64,000 bases of DNA from Cyanophora paradoxa (taxonomy: Eukaryota; Glaucocystophyceae; Cyanophorales; Cyanophoraceae), in NCBI GenBank assembly GCA_004431415.1, contig QPMI01000657.1, forward strand, positions 186,001 to 250,000, in the 5' to 3' direction. The position numbers and the translations under genes are program-made. The notes beneath the pieces were generated by a model. The model was not told where the DNA came from, did no database searches, and saw only the letters and a list, made by a program, of their open reading frames with translations. Shown here piece by piece: positions 11,858 through 22,112 of this stretch (positions are counted from its first letter, which is position 1; each line of letters starts with the position of its first letter).

Positions 11858-12401
11858 GGCGCCATCTGCTCACGGAGCCAGAACCCCGATCATCAGCGAC
11901 CCGTCATCAGCAACCGACCCAGCTCGGCGACCGCGGCTCAGCCGGCGCGCAGGTAGACCTCAGCAGAGGTCGTGGGTCGCTTCTCGCGCCCCGCCTGCGC
12001 CGCTCCGGGCTGATCCGCAGTTGGCGACCGAACATTCTGGAAAGAACCAGAACTTAGTCCTGCGGATCCAGGAACGCGCGCGAATACCGAGGGATCCCCG
12101 TCCGATCGGATCGTCGCCGTTTCCTGAGCGAGCTGCGTGCGAGCCCGTGGGATCATTCCTGATCGGTCGCTAGTCACTCGCCGCGACGCCAGCCTTCTCC
12201 GGCTGTTGCGATCGTGCTGGACAAGACGAAGAGCGATCGGATCGACGGCTGAGGCGTGCGCGCCCGAGCTGTCTCCGGAATCGCCGCAGCCGAGCTAGTG
12301 AGCTTGCTCGCCGCTGCTGTGGACCACGACGGCCTCGGATCTCGAGCGAGGCACATTCTCTCACGGAAAAGCGTGGCATTACGTCGCCGCTTGACCTGAG
12401 A
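11858..12401 (+). other. Retrotransposon leader / primer-binding region
   Basis: Untranslated leader of about 540 nt between the LTR and Gag. The sequence next to the LTR is GGCGCCATCTGCTCACGG, which lacks the TGG expected for a primer site complementary to a tRNA CCA end. The priming mode (shifted tRNA site, internal tRNA site or self-priming) is not clear. Confidence 0.6.
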
Positions 12402-14915
12402 ATGTCCTCGGGGACCGGAGCCTCCGCGGAGTTCGTCGTCCGGGCCGCGCACGCGCGTGGCGCCGCCGACATGGACTCTATGAGCGGATCAAATGTTTTG
12501 CAATGGATCCAGAGCCTGCCGAAGCTGCCGCCGGGCAGCGATCAGCGCACGGTTCAGGACCACCTCCGCCAGTTCGAGAGCTGCGCGAGCATGAGCAAGG
12601 ACTTGCTCAGTGTCTCGCCGACTGCACACATTGAAGTGCAGAAGCGAACTGGGTGGGCTCTTCTCGGCACGCTAGATCACGGGCACCCCGTGCGCCAGAA
12701 CATCTCGCTGTTCCAGAGCGCCGAGCAGATCGACACTCGCGAGCTCGAGAAGCTGAAGGCGTACCGGGCCGAGCGTGCGCGCACGAGCACGGCGGACCCG
12801 CGAGACGTCGCGATCCTCGAGACGCTCGATGAGAAGATCGCGCAAGCCGAGGAGGGCTTGCAGCGGACCGCCCTCACGGTCACGTACACCGCGATCAGGC
12901 GCCGTCTCGAAGATGACGCCGAGATGCGGAACCCTGACCGGTACAAGGCGCTCCTCGACCTGCCGCACGTGGGCGAGGCGCCGGAGGCGTTCTATCGCCG
13001 CGTCCTCGACTTGAGCATCATCCCGGAGTGCCGCGAGGCGCACGAGACACCGCTTATGGCACTCATGCGCCACGCGGGCCAGATGCTCAAGCGCCGCACT
13101 CGCAATCAGTGCCGCGACTTCGAAGACTCCGAGATTTCGGACACCGATCGCCGGCACATGATGACGAACTTCTCCACGGCTCGGAAGATCTATGACGAGC
13201 TGTCGCAGAAGATCGCGGACCGCGAGATCACGGGACCCTCTGCGGTCATCGACCTGGTAACCAAGCGCACCAATGAACTGGGCGCCTGGGACGTCGATAT
13301 CTCCAAAGTCCCCGGCTCGGCCCTAGTGCTGGGCTCGCGCGGGACGCCGCTGCAGGCGCCCACGGCTGCCTCGCGCACGCCGCAGAGCGCGCCGCCGATC
13401 ACGCACACGCCAGCTGTCCCCGTCGTCCCCTCGCGCTCGAACGCGGGCGCCGGCGCGGGCACGCGCATCATGCTCGCGACGACGGTGTCGGAAGCCGAGA
13501 TCGCAGAGCTTGAGGCAAACGCGTACGGGTGGGACGCGGACGACGCCGAGGATCAGAACGCCGAGGTCATCTCGTTCCTGCAGCTCATTGCTCGGGACGA
13601 GCCCCTCGTCGTAGTCCGCGCGCTCTACCCGTCGGCGTCCGCACCGCCGCCCCGCCTTGACGACCCGGTCTATCAGCAGAAGATCAAAGACTTCCTGAAG
13701 GCCCGGGGTCTCCCCGAGAAGCCCCGGCGGCCGTGCCACTGCGGCGAGTCGCACTACTCGTTTGAGTGCCGGACCAACCCGCGGCCTCTGCCCGAGTGGT
13801 CGGCAATCAACCCGGCCAAGCGCCGCGGGCCAACGGGCGCAGGCACCGGTGACCCGAAGCGCCGGTTCTACCCCGCGCCGCAGGGTGGGAACGGCCGCTC
13901 GAGCCCCCCGCCCCAGCAAGCTGCAGGGCCCCGGGCGTGCTACAACTGCGGCAAAACCGGCCACCTGGCCGCGTCCTGCCCGGCCCAGGCGCAGACGCTC
14001 GAGGCCGCGGTCCGCCGCGCGCTTGCAGAACACGCCGCCGCCGCTGCAGCCCCGCCCGTGCCGCCCGCGACGCCGGCGCCCTGGGCTGACCCCAACGCCT
14101 TCACGATCGCGCGCGCCATGCTCGAGCAGGCTGCCCGAAGCGGCGCCGCCGGCCCGTCCGCGACTGCACTGCTTCCCGCGCCGACCGGCGGCCACGGGTC
14201 GGGGCCCACGGCGGCCCCGGCGCCCGCCGAGCTTGGCAAGGAAAAGCACGTGTACCGTGTGCGCATCGTGCGCAGCGACGAGGCGTTGGTCGACGATACC
14301 TTCCGAGCCTTCACCGCAGCGGCCGCGGCGCACGCCGCCGCGCTGCAGGACCCCCGGGACGGCCCCGCTCTCAACGCGGTCGCCGCAGCCGCCACCGCTT
14401 TCGCGATCGCAGTAGTGCAGCTGTCCGGGGAAAGCCGCCCAGACCTGTGCCCCACGGGAGCCGAGAGGCCGGCCCCCTGCGAGGCGCAGGACCTGTTGCC
14501 GACCCGCCCGGAGTCGGGCCTGGACGAGGGGGAGAAGAAGGTCGCGTTCGACGCAGTGGACGCCGCCCTCGAGGAAATCGCACTCCTCTTGGCGGCCGCC
14601 CCGGACCCAACGGAGGTCGAGGGCGCTGACGCAGCAGCGAAGGGTCCCGCGCCGACGCCCGTGCCGACTTCTTTCCCCGCCGAGCTCGCCGCCGGCATCG
14701 TGGACGCCGCCCTTGAGGAGGTCGCACTCCTCTTGGCGGCCGCCCCGGACCCAACGGAGGTCGAGGGCGCTGACGCAGAAGCGAAGGGTCCCGAGCCCGC
14801 GACGGAGCTCGCTCCCACCAAGTCGGTCCCGAGACCGCCGCCGCCGAGGCTCCGGCGGACCCCGCCGCCGGCGTGGGCTGCTGCCTGGGGTACTCCTCGG
14901 GGGCCGAGACGGTAG
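12402..14915 (+). CDS. gag: Gag-like protein with CCHC zinc knuckle
   Basis: Open frame of 837 codons. The N-terminal 330 residues are mostly helical and charged, as expected for capsid. A canonical zinc knuckle CYNCGKTGHLAASC (CX2CX4HX4C) starts at residue 513 (13938). A second, irregular cluster CHCGESHYSFEC begins at residue 445. The C-terminal part is Ala/Pro-rich and contains a tandem duplication of 48 codons (14556-14699 and 14700 onward, VDAALEE repeated). Gag would package the RNA and form the particle; the knuckle binds RNA. The TAG at 14913-14915 follows a probable one-base slip at about 14870, after which the text continues in another frame, so the real protein may not stop here. 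Confidence 0.85.
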   Translation: MSSGTGASAEFVVRAAHARGAADMDSMSGSNVLQWIQSLPKLPPGSDQRTVQDHLRQFESCASMSKDLLSVSPTAHIEVQKRTGWALLGTLDHGHPVRQNISLFQSAEQIDTRELEKLKAYRAERARTSTADPRDVAILETLDEKIAQAEEGLQRTALTVTYTAIRRRLEDDAEMRNPDRYKALLDLPHVGEAPEAFYRRVLDLSIIPECREAHETPLMALMRHAGQMLKRRTRNQCRDFEDSEISDTDRRHMMTNFSTARKIYDELSQKIADREITGPSAVIDLVTKRTNELGAWDVDISKVPGSALVLGSRGTPLQAPTAASRTPQSAPPITHTPAVPVVPSRSNAGAGAGTRIMLATTVSEAEIAELEANAYGWDADDAEDQNAEVISFLQLIARDEPLVVVRALYPSASAPPPRLDDPVYQQKIKDFLKARGLPEKPRRPCHCGESHYSFECRTNPRPLPEWSAINPAKRRGPTGAGTGDPKRRFYPAPQGGNGRSSPPPQQAAGPRACYNCGKTGHLAASCPAQAQTLEAAVRRALAEHAAAAAAPPVPPATPAPWADPNAFTIARAMLEQAARSGAAGPSATALLPAPTGGHGSGPTAAPAPAELGKEKHVYRVRIVRSDEALVDDTFRAFTAAAAAHAAALQDPRDGPALNAVAAAATAFAIAVVQLSGESRPDLCPTGAERPAPCEAQDLLPTRPESGLDEGEKKVAFDAVDAALEEIALLLAAAPDPTEVEGADAAAKGPAPTPVPTSFPAELAAGIVDAALEEVALLLAAAPDPTEVEGADAEAKGPEPATELAPTKSVPRPPPPRLRRTPPPAWAAAWGTPRGPRR

Positions 14916-16678
14916 CGAGCCTCGAGGTGACCGACGACGGCGCCTCCCTCGCCGACGAGGACGCGACCGTAGCGTCTAAGGAGACCCTGCGCCTCAACCG
15001 CGCTCGCCTCCTCAGCGCTAGCCCCGGCCTAGACCTCACTCACTTCGGAGCCGTTGAGTTAGAGCCGGTGAAGGGCCGCGAGCACGAGCTGGGGCCCGTT
15101 CCTCTCTGGAACGTGGACGCGCACAAGCTGAAGGGCGCCGCGTCGGTCCCGCTCGACCGCGCGGCGTTCCTGTACCCAGCGCCGTGCGAGACTCACTGCG
15201 GCTGCACTGTGAGCGAGGGGCTGATCGAGGTCCGGGACGAGCAGTGGTATGCCACTGCGTTCCGCTGCCCGGCCCGCACCCGCCAGACGCTCTCCTTCTT
15301 GCTTGCGGCGTTCTCTCAGCCGCTCGCCACCGAGAGCACGTACCTCGGCTCGCGGACCCTCCCACTGCGTTCCTGCAGATGCTGGGGCATGACCCGCTGT
15401 CCCAGGACACGCTGGCTCACGCCTGGCCGACGCACTATTATGAAATCATGAGCCTCACGCACCAGGCCTCTCGCGTCGCCGCGAAGTGGGCCGGGGGCCA
15501 CGCGTGGCCGCACGCCGAGGGCCTCACGCCCGAGGGTCGCCCCGCAGTCGAGCCCGACGCCCACAAGCTTACGAAGCTTGGGGACGAGTGCGTCGCTACC
15601 GCCGGCTGGCTGGAGCCATACCGCCGCCACTGGAGCATTGGCCAGCACTCGCCCGTGGCGGCCTCTCTCGAGCCGCACGAGATGACAGTGTCGGGCCGCC
15701 GCCAGCTAATCGAGCTGAGCGAGCTGTTGCCGGCACAGGACCGCCTCCGCCTTGCGTGCGCCTCGACTGTTGCGGGCTATTTCCTGCACCGCGTCGACTA
15801 CGGTGCCCCGGGCACCGCCGGCGCCGTCGAGAAGATCCTCGGCCGCTTCTTTAAGTTCGCCGAGCCGCTCATGGTGGACGCGCGGGTCGACGCCTATGGC
15901 TTCGCCCTGCTGGCCCTCGAGCACGCGATCCAGTGGAAGACCGTGGCTTGCATCGGCGGCCGCGCCGGTCCCCACGACGCCCACAAGAGCGCCGTTGCCC
16001 TGGCCGACGGGAACCCTCTTGTCCCCTCGGACTCGGAGTTCACGGAAGCCGTTCACTCGCTTGCCGTCCTGGCTGCCTCCGTTGAGGTTCCGATCCCGGG
16101 GCGGGCACGTCTCCGCTCGGATCGGGACGCCGAGGGATGGCTGCGGGCAGCGCTCGCGGAGCGTCTGACTGCGTACCGCGACGGCCGTGCCCCGCCTTCC
16201 CGGTCGTGAGCGAGGGCGAGTCCCGCACGGTTGAACGCGTTCCGGTGGAGCCCCGCGTCGCCGCCGCCCGCGTTCTGCACCTCCGGGACCTGCACTTGTG
16301 CGACACCTGGCTGCACTGGCCGCGCCTGCACGGGGCAGAGCCTGGCACGTGGAGGGTCGGCCGCGTGCGCCCGATCACGCGCACCACGCAGTTGCCCCTG
16401 CACGGCACGACGCGAGGCGGGCAGCTGCCCACGATCGTGCCTGAGGAGCTCTACGTGCTGAGCCAGCTCGGCCCGCGCCCGCCGCTCACCGCCCTGTGCG
16501 ATGCAGCCTGGGCCCGCACGGTTCCCGGATCCGCCGGGGCCGCGGAGCTGCTCCGGTACATCGAGGGGGCCAAGGCGGGCGACCGGGCCCACCTCGTCAT
16601 TCTATTCCGTAGGCTGCTGAAGAAGCGGGCCGGTTTCAATGACGAGGCTGTCAAGGACATGATCGCGCTCGTGGAGAA
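14873..16678 (+). CDS. Unrecognised coding text after Gag (three frame segments)
   Basis: Coding-like text runs through three successive frames: 14873 to about 15350, about 15350-16209, about 16200-16690, each shifted by -1. It reads as one soluble, mostly helical protein (for example LRLACASTVAGYFLHRVDYG, VEKILGRFFKFAEPLMVDAR, GDRAHLVILFRRLLKKRAGF). A small Cys cluster CETHCGC lies near 15186. No family is recognised. Position and constant polarity suggest it is part of the Gag-Pol frame. Confidence 0.55.
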
Positions 16679-19513
16679 GTGGCGCACGGATGCGGGCAGC
16701 CGCACCCCACTCCTCTCCACGACCTGCCCACCACGCCGAAGCCGGCGTCGGACACGACGGGCGCCTACACGGCGAAGGCCGTCAGCGCGACGATCAAGGA
16801 GGCTAAGGCCTGCCTGCCGCCGCGCCCGCCTGTGAAGGCGCTCTCGCCGAGGGACCCGCCAGCGCCGGCGCGGCCGGCGCCCGTTCCTGTCCCGCCGCCT
16901 GCACCGACGGCGAAGCTCGTGACCTTGCACGCCGCGGCAACATGGCCGCCGCTTGCGAGCCCGATGGCGCCGCGGCCCACCGCCGCTCCGACGCCGCCCG
17001 CCACTGAGCCCGCGCCTGTCGAGCCTCGCCTGAGCGAGCCGCTACTCGACGTCGCGCGCGCGACCGCGCCGGCTCCCCGGCAGGCCGCCCGTCGCGGCGA
17101 GCGTGGCCGCGGGGACGGGGTCGTGCGCGTCAGCACCCGTGGGCGCGGCTCGCAGGGGCCACGAACCCGCAGCGCCCGCCGTGGGCAGGCTGAGGGGGAA
17201 GACGCCGAGATGGGCGAGCGGGGCGACGGCGATGAGGCGCCCGAGGAAGCGCCGCCGCCGCCGCCGCCGTCGGCTATCGATGAGAACCTGAGCCAGCGGG
17301 CCCTGTACGAGGCTATGGGCGTGATGAGCGGCGTCCTCGCAGTGCCGGGGTGCCCGCCTCGGCTCTGTGAGGGGAAACAGATCACCGAGTGGCCCATGAC
17401 GGCCCGGTCTGATCTCGCCCACCGCTGGAGCATCCCCTTCGACGCACTGAAGGGCACGTTCGAGGACCTGCGGGTCCCGCACCTCAAGGCGTTTCTCGCC
17501 AGCGAGAGGAGCACGCCAATCCAGAACCGCCTGGATGGGCCGCCCGTGCCGCACGAGGAGCCGCCGGAGGGCCGCGTCGCGCTCAGAGCCGATCGCACCG
17601 TTCGCCTCGCGCGGCTCAACGCGGCCGCGTTCGAGCTCTTCATGATCGCGCTGGGGCTCCGTGGCCCCGTCACGCCCCACTCCCACGATCTCCCGTTCCA
17701 CCTGCATGAGTGGACGGAGCAGCAGTTGGAGCACTTCCTGACTCTGCGTTGGACGATCCCTGCCACGCGCCTGCCGCGGTGGACGCACGGGGGCCGCTTC
17801 AACCCGAGCGCGGCCGTCATCCCGCCGCAGTGGGCCCAGTACCTCTTGCGTGCTCACACCATGTTCCGCGCCGAGGCGGTTGGGACCACCGTTCCCTCCG
17901 CGGAACGCGCCGGCCTGGAGTTCCCGTACGGGGTTCGCTGGCTGCGCCGCCACCTGCAGCTAGGGACGCGCGCGCAGGAGGAAGCCGCCGAGAGCGACCC
18001 GCACAGGGGCTTGGCCCTGACCGCCCAGCGCGCGGCCTTCCAGGAGAAGGTCTTGCATGCCCTCGAGCGTCACGCTGCACGGCAGTCGTTCACGTTCGAC
18101 GATGCGCTTGTGGGCACCTACATCGCCGATGAGCCTGAGCCCCGCCTCGAGCCGCTCGACATTGACCATGTCGAGAGCGAAGAGGAAGAGGGCGAGAAGG
18201 AAGAGGCGCCGGCTGCCATCCCTGCGGCGGCGCACAGGCCGTTCGAGCCGCACAAGGACTGGCAGCCGCGGCCGCTGTTCTCGTTGGCGGACCCGACGTA
18301 CGCCAACGATCACAAGCTCTTGCGCGAGTACATGGACCGGAAACACGCGTTTTTCCGGCCCCTGGAATGCTATGAGCCAGGGTTCACTGAATGGGCAACG
18401 CTGCCCGCGATCAGCTACCCCTTGCGCTGGCAGCACGCCGGCGACGTTGACGAGTACAACGTCGACGTGCTCACGCTGCAGGACCAGCACATGGGCGAGC
18501 TGTGCTCAACTATGCTCAAGCGCGTCGGCCCCGCCGCGCGCGGCATAGTGAACTGGTTCTCGCTCGTAGGCCCGCCTCAGCGGCCGTTCGACGAGGATCC
18601 GGAGCTCTTCGACCTGCAGGGGCTTGCATTCCCGCACGCCGCCTGCGGCGTCAGCTTGGATATCGTGCAGTACCTCGCGGTCGGGACCCGTACCGCACAG
18701 TCTGCCGTCCCGACGTACACGGGCGCCTGGGATCTCACGCACGAGGGCACAGCCCACGCACCCGTGTGTTCGACCCTGGGCCAGGTCTCGCGGGTGCTGT
18801 ATACCGCCTTCTTCCACGAAGGCGGCGGCGCGCGGAACGCCCCGCCGCCGTACATGCCGCACCCCGAGCGCCCCACCCTGCACACCTCAGTCTTGGGCGG
18901 TAACATCGCCGACCCGAACGAGGAGGACGCCAGGACGCCGTTCGCGACCCGCTTCGCGCGCGACGTCGCCGTGCTGGCCCTGCTGCGCCCGCTCGCCGAC
19001 AAGCGCGTCGAGAACGTTGAGGGTCGCCTGCAGACGCGGCGCATCTACGCGCCCCGCCTCGTGGCAGGCACGGCCACGCCCGCGCCGAACGCTGCCTGCG
19101 ACAAGGACGTCGCAGGGGGCGCGCCGCACCAGCGCGAGAACAAGAAGCTGTGGCTCGCAGTGACGGTCGCCCAGCTTGCGAGCCAGCCCAAGAAGAGCCA
19201 CGCGAACCCGCGGCTCGTCACCGCGTTCGGTTACGAGCTGCCGCCTTTCCCGAACTCACCTCCGGGGACGTGCCCTTGGGCGCCGATCCCGGCGGAAGAG
19301 GAAATCCTCGCGACGGCCATCGGTTTTACGCTGGCCTGGCACGCGCGCTTCTTCCAGCGTCACGCGCCGGGCAAGCACCTCCGCAGCCAGCACTGGGCTG
19401 ATGACTTTCTGTCGGCTGCGGCCATGGACGTCGAGTCGGAACGCCCGGCTGACTACGTCCCGAGATCGCTCGGGCGGTCGCCGATCACATGGATGACTTC
19501 AACAAGGTGTTGA
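16679..19513 (+). CDS. Large unknown protein segment of the retrotransposon
   Basis: Uninterrupted frame of 944 codons. It opens with a Pro/Ala-rich linker, then a basic segment (RRGERGRGDGVVRVSTRGRG), a run of prolines, an acidic patch (ESEEEEGEKEEAP, about 18173) and long well-folded-looking stretches (LFDLQGLAFPHAACGVSLDI, AYEMGVMS-like helices, WLRRHLQLGTRAQEEAAESD). I recognise no protease, RT, integrase, envelope or chromodomain signature and no transmembrane segment. It lies between Gag and protease, where standard Ty3/gypsy elements have nothing of this size. It could be an extra structural domain or a captured host sequence. The text continues at -1 beyond about 19450. Confidence 0.6.
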   Translation: MAHGCGQPHPTPLHDLPTTPKPASDTTGAYTAKAVSATIKEAKACLPPRPPVKALSPRDPPAPARPAPVPVPPPAPTAKLVTLHAAATWPPLASPMAPRPTAAPTPPATEPAPVEPRLSEPLLDVARATAPAPRQAARRGERGRGDGVVRVSTRGRGSQGPRTRSARRGQAEGEDAEMGERGDGDEAPEEAPPPPPPSAIDENLSQRALYEAMGVMSGVLAVPGCPPRLCEGKQITEWPMTARSDLAHRWSIPFDALKGTFEDLRVPHLKAFLASERSTPIQNRLDGPPVPHEEPPEGRVALRADRTVRLARLNAAAFELFMIALGLRGPVTPHSHDLPFHLHEWTEQQLEHFLTLRWTIPATRLPRWTHGGRFNPSAAVIPPQWAQYLLRAHTMFRAEAVGTTVPSAERAGLEFPYGVRWLRRHLQLGTRAQEEAAESDPHRGLALTAQRAAFQEKVLHALERHAARQSFTFDDALVGTYIADEPEPRLEPLDIDHVESEEEEGEKEEAPAAIPAAAHRPFEPHKDWQPRPLFSLADPTYANDHKLLREYMDRKHAFFRPLECYEPGFTEWATLPAISYPLRWQHAGDVDEYNVDVLTLQDQHMGELCSTMLKRVGPAARGIVNWFSLVGPPQRPFDEDPELFDLQGLAFPHAACGVSLDIVQYLAVGTRTAQSAVPTYTGAWDLTHEGTAHAPVCSTLGQVSRVLYTAFFHEGGGARNAPPPYMPHPERPTLHTSVLGGNIADPNEEDARTPFATRFARDVAVLALLRPLADKRVENVEGRLQTRRIYAPRLVAGTATPAPNAACDKDVAGGAPHQRENKKLWLAVTVAQLASQPKKSHANPRLVTAFGYELPPFPNSPPGTCPWAPIPAEEEILATAIGFTLAWHARFFQRHAPGKHLRSQHWADDFLSAAAMDVESERPADYVPRSLGRSPITWMTSTRC

Positions 19514-20520
19514 ACTCGTTCCGCTGCGTGGTGCCGGACGGTCTGATGGTGTTCATTCACGAGGCCTTCCTGACTAAGCCGACGGCCAAGCCGGACCGCG
19601 GGTCCGACGTCTTGCCTCAGGGCAAGAAGGTCTTCGACGCGGACGCGAGGCCGACGTACCCGGACGGTCATCCCACGCTTGCGTGGAAGTTTGGCCCGAA
19701 CAATGCGGTCGTGCCGGACCACGAGGGTCGTGCGGCGATCTGTGGGCGGATCCTGCTCGCGATGCTGCAGGGCTTCCAGTATCCCGCATCCCGCTGCTCG
19801 CGCAGCGGGTGGACAACTGTGCGCCCCTGAACGCCGCCATGCCCCAGAACGTGGCCGAGGTCTTCAGGGCCCTCTTGCGCACTATGACGAGGGATGAGTG
19901 CGCCGACTCGGATGCCCGCGCGCTGGCGGACGGCATCCGCGCGTACCTCACAAACATGCCGCACGGTCTCGGGTACCAGCGTCTTGAGCTCGGCTCGCCC
20001 CCGATGGCCGGCGCCGAGGACGCGTGGCCCGCCGGCGATGACCTTGGCGCCGGGGGCAAGAGTGGGATACAGCGCCACCTTGAGGCCGCCCGCGCCGCCG
20101 AGGAGCTGGAGAACTGTCCCGGGAACTTCCCGCTGGGGCTCATCTTTACCGATGAGGCTATACCCCTGCGGCCTCAGTTCGAGACGATGCTCCGTTCGCT
20201 CTACGCCGATCTGAATGTCGCGATCCGCCTCGCGCGCCCGATCGACTGGGAGACGGACGACCCCGTGCTCCCCGACTGGGACGTTGAGGCTCTGCGCCCG
20301 GCGCTGATGTGGGACGCGGTCCAGAACAAGGGCGCCGCGCCCTCGGCCCGGCGCAGCCTGACTGCGACGGCGGCTGTCGATAAGGAGGCCGAAAGCCTTC
20401 TGGTTCGCACGCCGTACCAGCCGATCTACGAAGGAGCGGTCCGCGCGACGTGGGCGGGCGTGCGGTTCCAGCCGCCCTCAACCATCGTCGGCGGGCTCGC
20501 GGACGACCCCGCCGAGGCGG
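19489..20520 (+). CDS. Continuation of unknown retrotransposon segment
   Basis: Two frame segments, 19489 to about 19800 (MDDFNKVLNSFRCVVPDGLM) and about 19800-20520 (VFRALLRTMTRDECADSDAR, LRSLYADLNVAIRLARPIDW). The text is of the same type as the preceding segment and shows no known domain. It leads directly into the RGG/RS-rich part. Confidence 0.5.
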
Positions 20521-22110
20521 CGCCATCCGCCACCCGTCGGCGCCCGCGCCGGCGCAGGCCGCTGCGCAGACCGCCGCGCCGCCGACGGCGCCGCAGCAGG
20601 CGCGGCCCCGGCGCAACGCGGGCCAGGCCGTTGGCCGAGGCGGCCGCGGGCAGGGTCACCAGCGGGGCGGCCGGCACCGCGGTCGCGACGGCCGAGGCCA
20701 CCGTGACCGTGGCGGCGACCGCGGCGGTGGCCAGGCGCAACCCGCACAACCCGCTGTCGACCCGAACGACCCGTTCGGGCTGGATGCGTTCCTCGCGCGG
20801 CAGCAGGGGTATGACCCCAAGACCATGCGCGTAACCGTCTCGGACGGGAAGGTGAAGGTCGAGCGGATCGCCGAGAGCGCTCCGCCAGACCAAGCCCCGC
20901 CGGCTGAGACTCCCTCCCGGACCTTGATGCCGCCGCCCAGCTCGAGCCGCCAGGCCGAGGCAAGCTCGAGCCGCAGGGACGACACGGCCAGTCGCGCGTC
21001 GCAGGCCCGCCGGACCCCTGAGCGGGCCTCGTCTCAGCGCCGCTCGCGCACACCCGAGCCGCGCCGAGCCCCGTCCAGTCGCCGCTCTCGCACCCCAGAC
21101 AGGCGCGAGACGCGGGGCCCCTCCACGCGCCGCGAGCGCTCCCCGGAGCCCCACCGGCAATCCCGGGCGCCGCCGCCGTCCCGCCGTTCGTTGGAACGCC
21201 GCGATCGCGAGGGCTCCCGACGCCCTTCGCCGGACCGCCGGGACCGCGAGGCCTCCCGCCGCCGCTCCCCGGACCGCCGTGATCGCTCGCCGCCGCGCCG
21301 CGACCGCAGCCCGCCGAGCCGACGGTCCACGGCTCGCGACACTCGCGACAGGCGGAGCCCTCGCCGAGGCTCGCGGGAACGCCGCCGGAGCCGAACACCG
21401 TCCCGCTCTAGCTCCCGCTCGCGCTCGCGCGATCGGAGCCCGAGCCGGAGCCCCGCCATGACGATAAGCGGCGCAAAAGCTCGAAGAAGGGCTCGCGCGA
21501 CCGCGCCTCGCCGCGAGACCGCCGCAGCCCTCGCAGCAGCCAGTCCTCTCGCCGCCCGCCGGACCCGCCGCGCGGCGCCGTAGACGCTGCGTACAAGCGG
21601 CACGAGAACGACGCCCGCCTGCGAGGCTGCCCGCCCACATTGCGCGAGCTCTTCGACATGGTCTGGAAGGCGCAGTACGCTGAGATGCCAGACTCGCTCT
21701 CGGCGTCCGCGCGAGCTGAGCAGGCCACCGCGCTGGTCCTGATCAAGCTCCAGAACCAGATGGACGCTCAGTCCGCGTCGTCCTCGGCCCGCGCCGCCGC
21801 GCCACCATCGGGTGGGCAGCCGCCGACGGGCGGACGCAACGAGCGCCAGCAGCCCTTTCTAGAGGGGCCTGAGGGGCAGAGCGAGGCCGGTCCGCAGTCG
21901 GCGGCGCCGTCCAAGCCTGCGGAGGGTCGCGCCTCCATCTCTCAGGCCCAGGAGCGGTCATCGCGTGCGAGCCAGGCCGAGCCGCCGCGCGCAGACCAGT
22001 CGACGCCGGAGCAGCCGCGCGCCTCAGTGGCCGCGCCGCGCGCCTCCGCCGCCACGACTTTCAACCCCCAGGCTGACGTCCCAGCAGGGGGCCTCCTGCA
22101 GTTTGTGCGC
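20520..22110 (+). CDS. RGG box plus RS-dipeptide-rich segment of the retrotransposon polyprotein
   Basis: From about 20600 the frame reads GRGGRGQGHQRGGRHRGRDG, an RGG box, then a folded-looking link (DPNDPFGLDAFLARQQGYD), then from about 20930 to 21560 an Arg/Ser repeat tract (RSRTPEPRR, RSRTPDRR, SPDRRDREASRRRSPDRRDR, SRSSSRSRSRDRSPSRSP) like the RS domain of SR splicing proteins. A -1 slip at about 21460 leaves the RS text running on in the next frame to about 21580, which shows the slip is not a true end. A helical stretch (LRELFDMVWKAQYAEMPDSL) and a Ser/Ala linker follow. RGG and RS tracts bind RNA and are phosphorylation targets in known proteins; a packaging or nuclear-transport role here is inferred. 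Confidence 0.6.
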
Positions 22111-22112
22111 GA

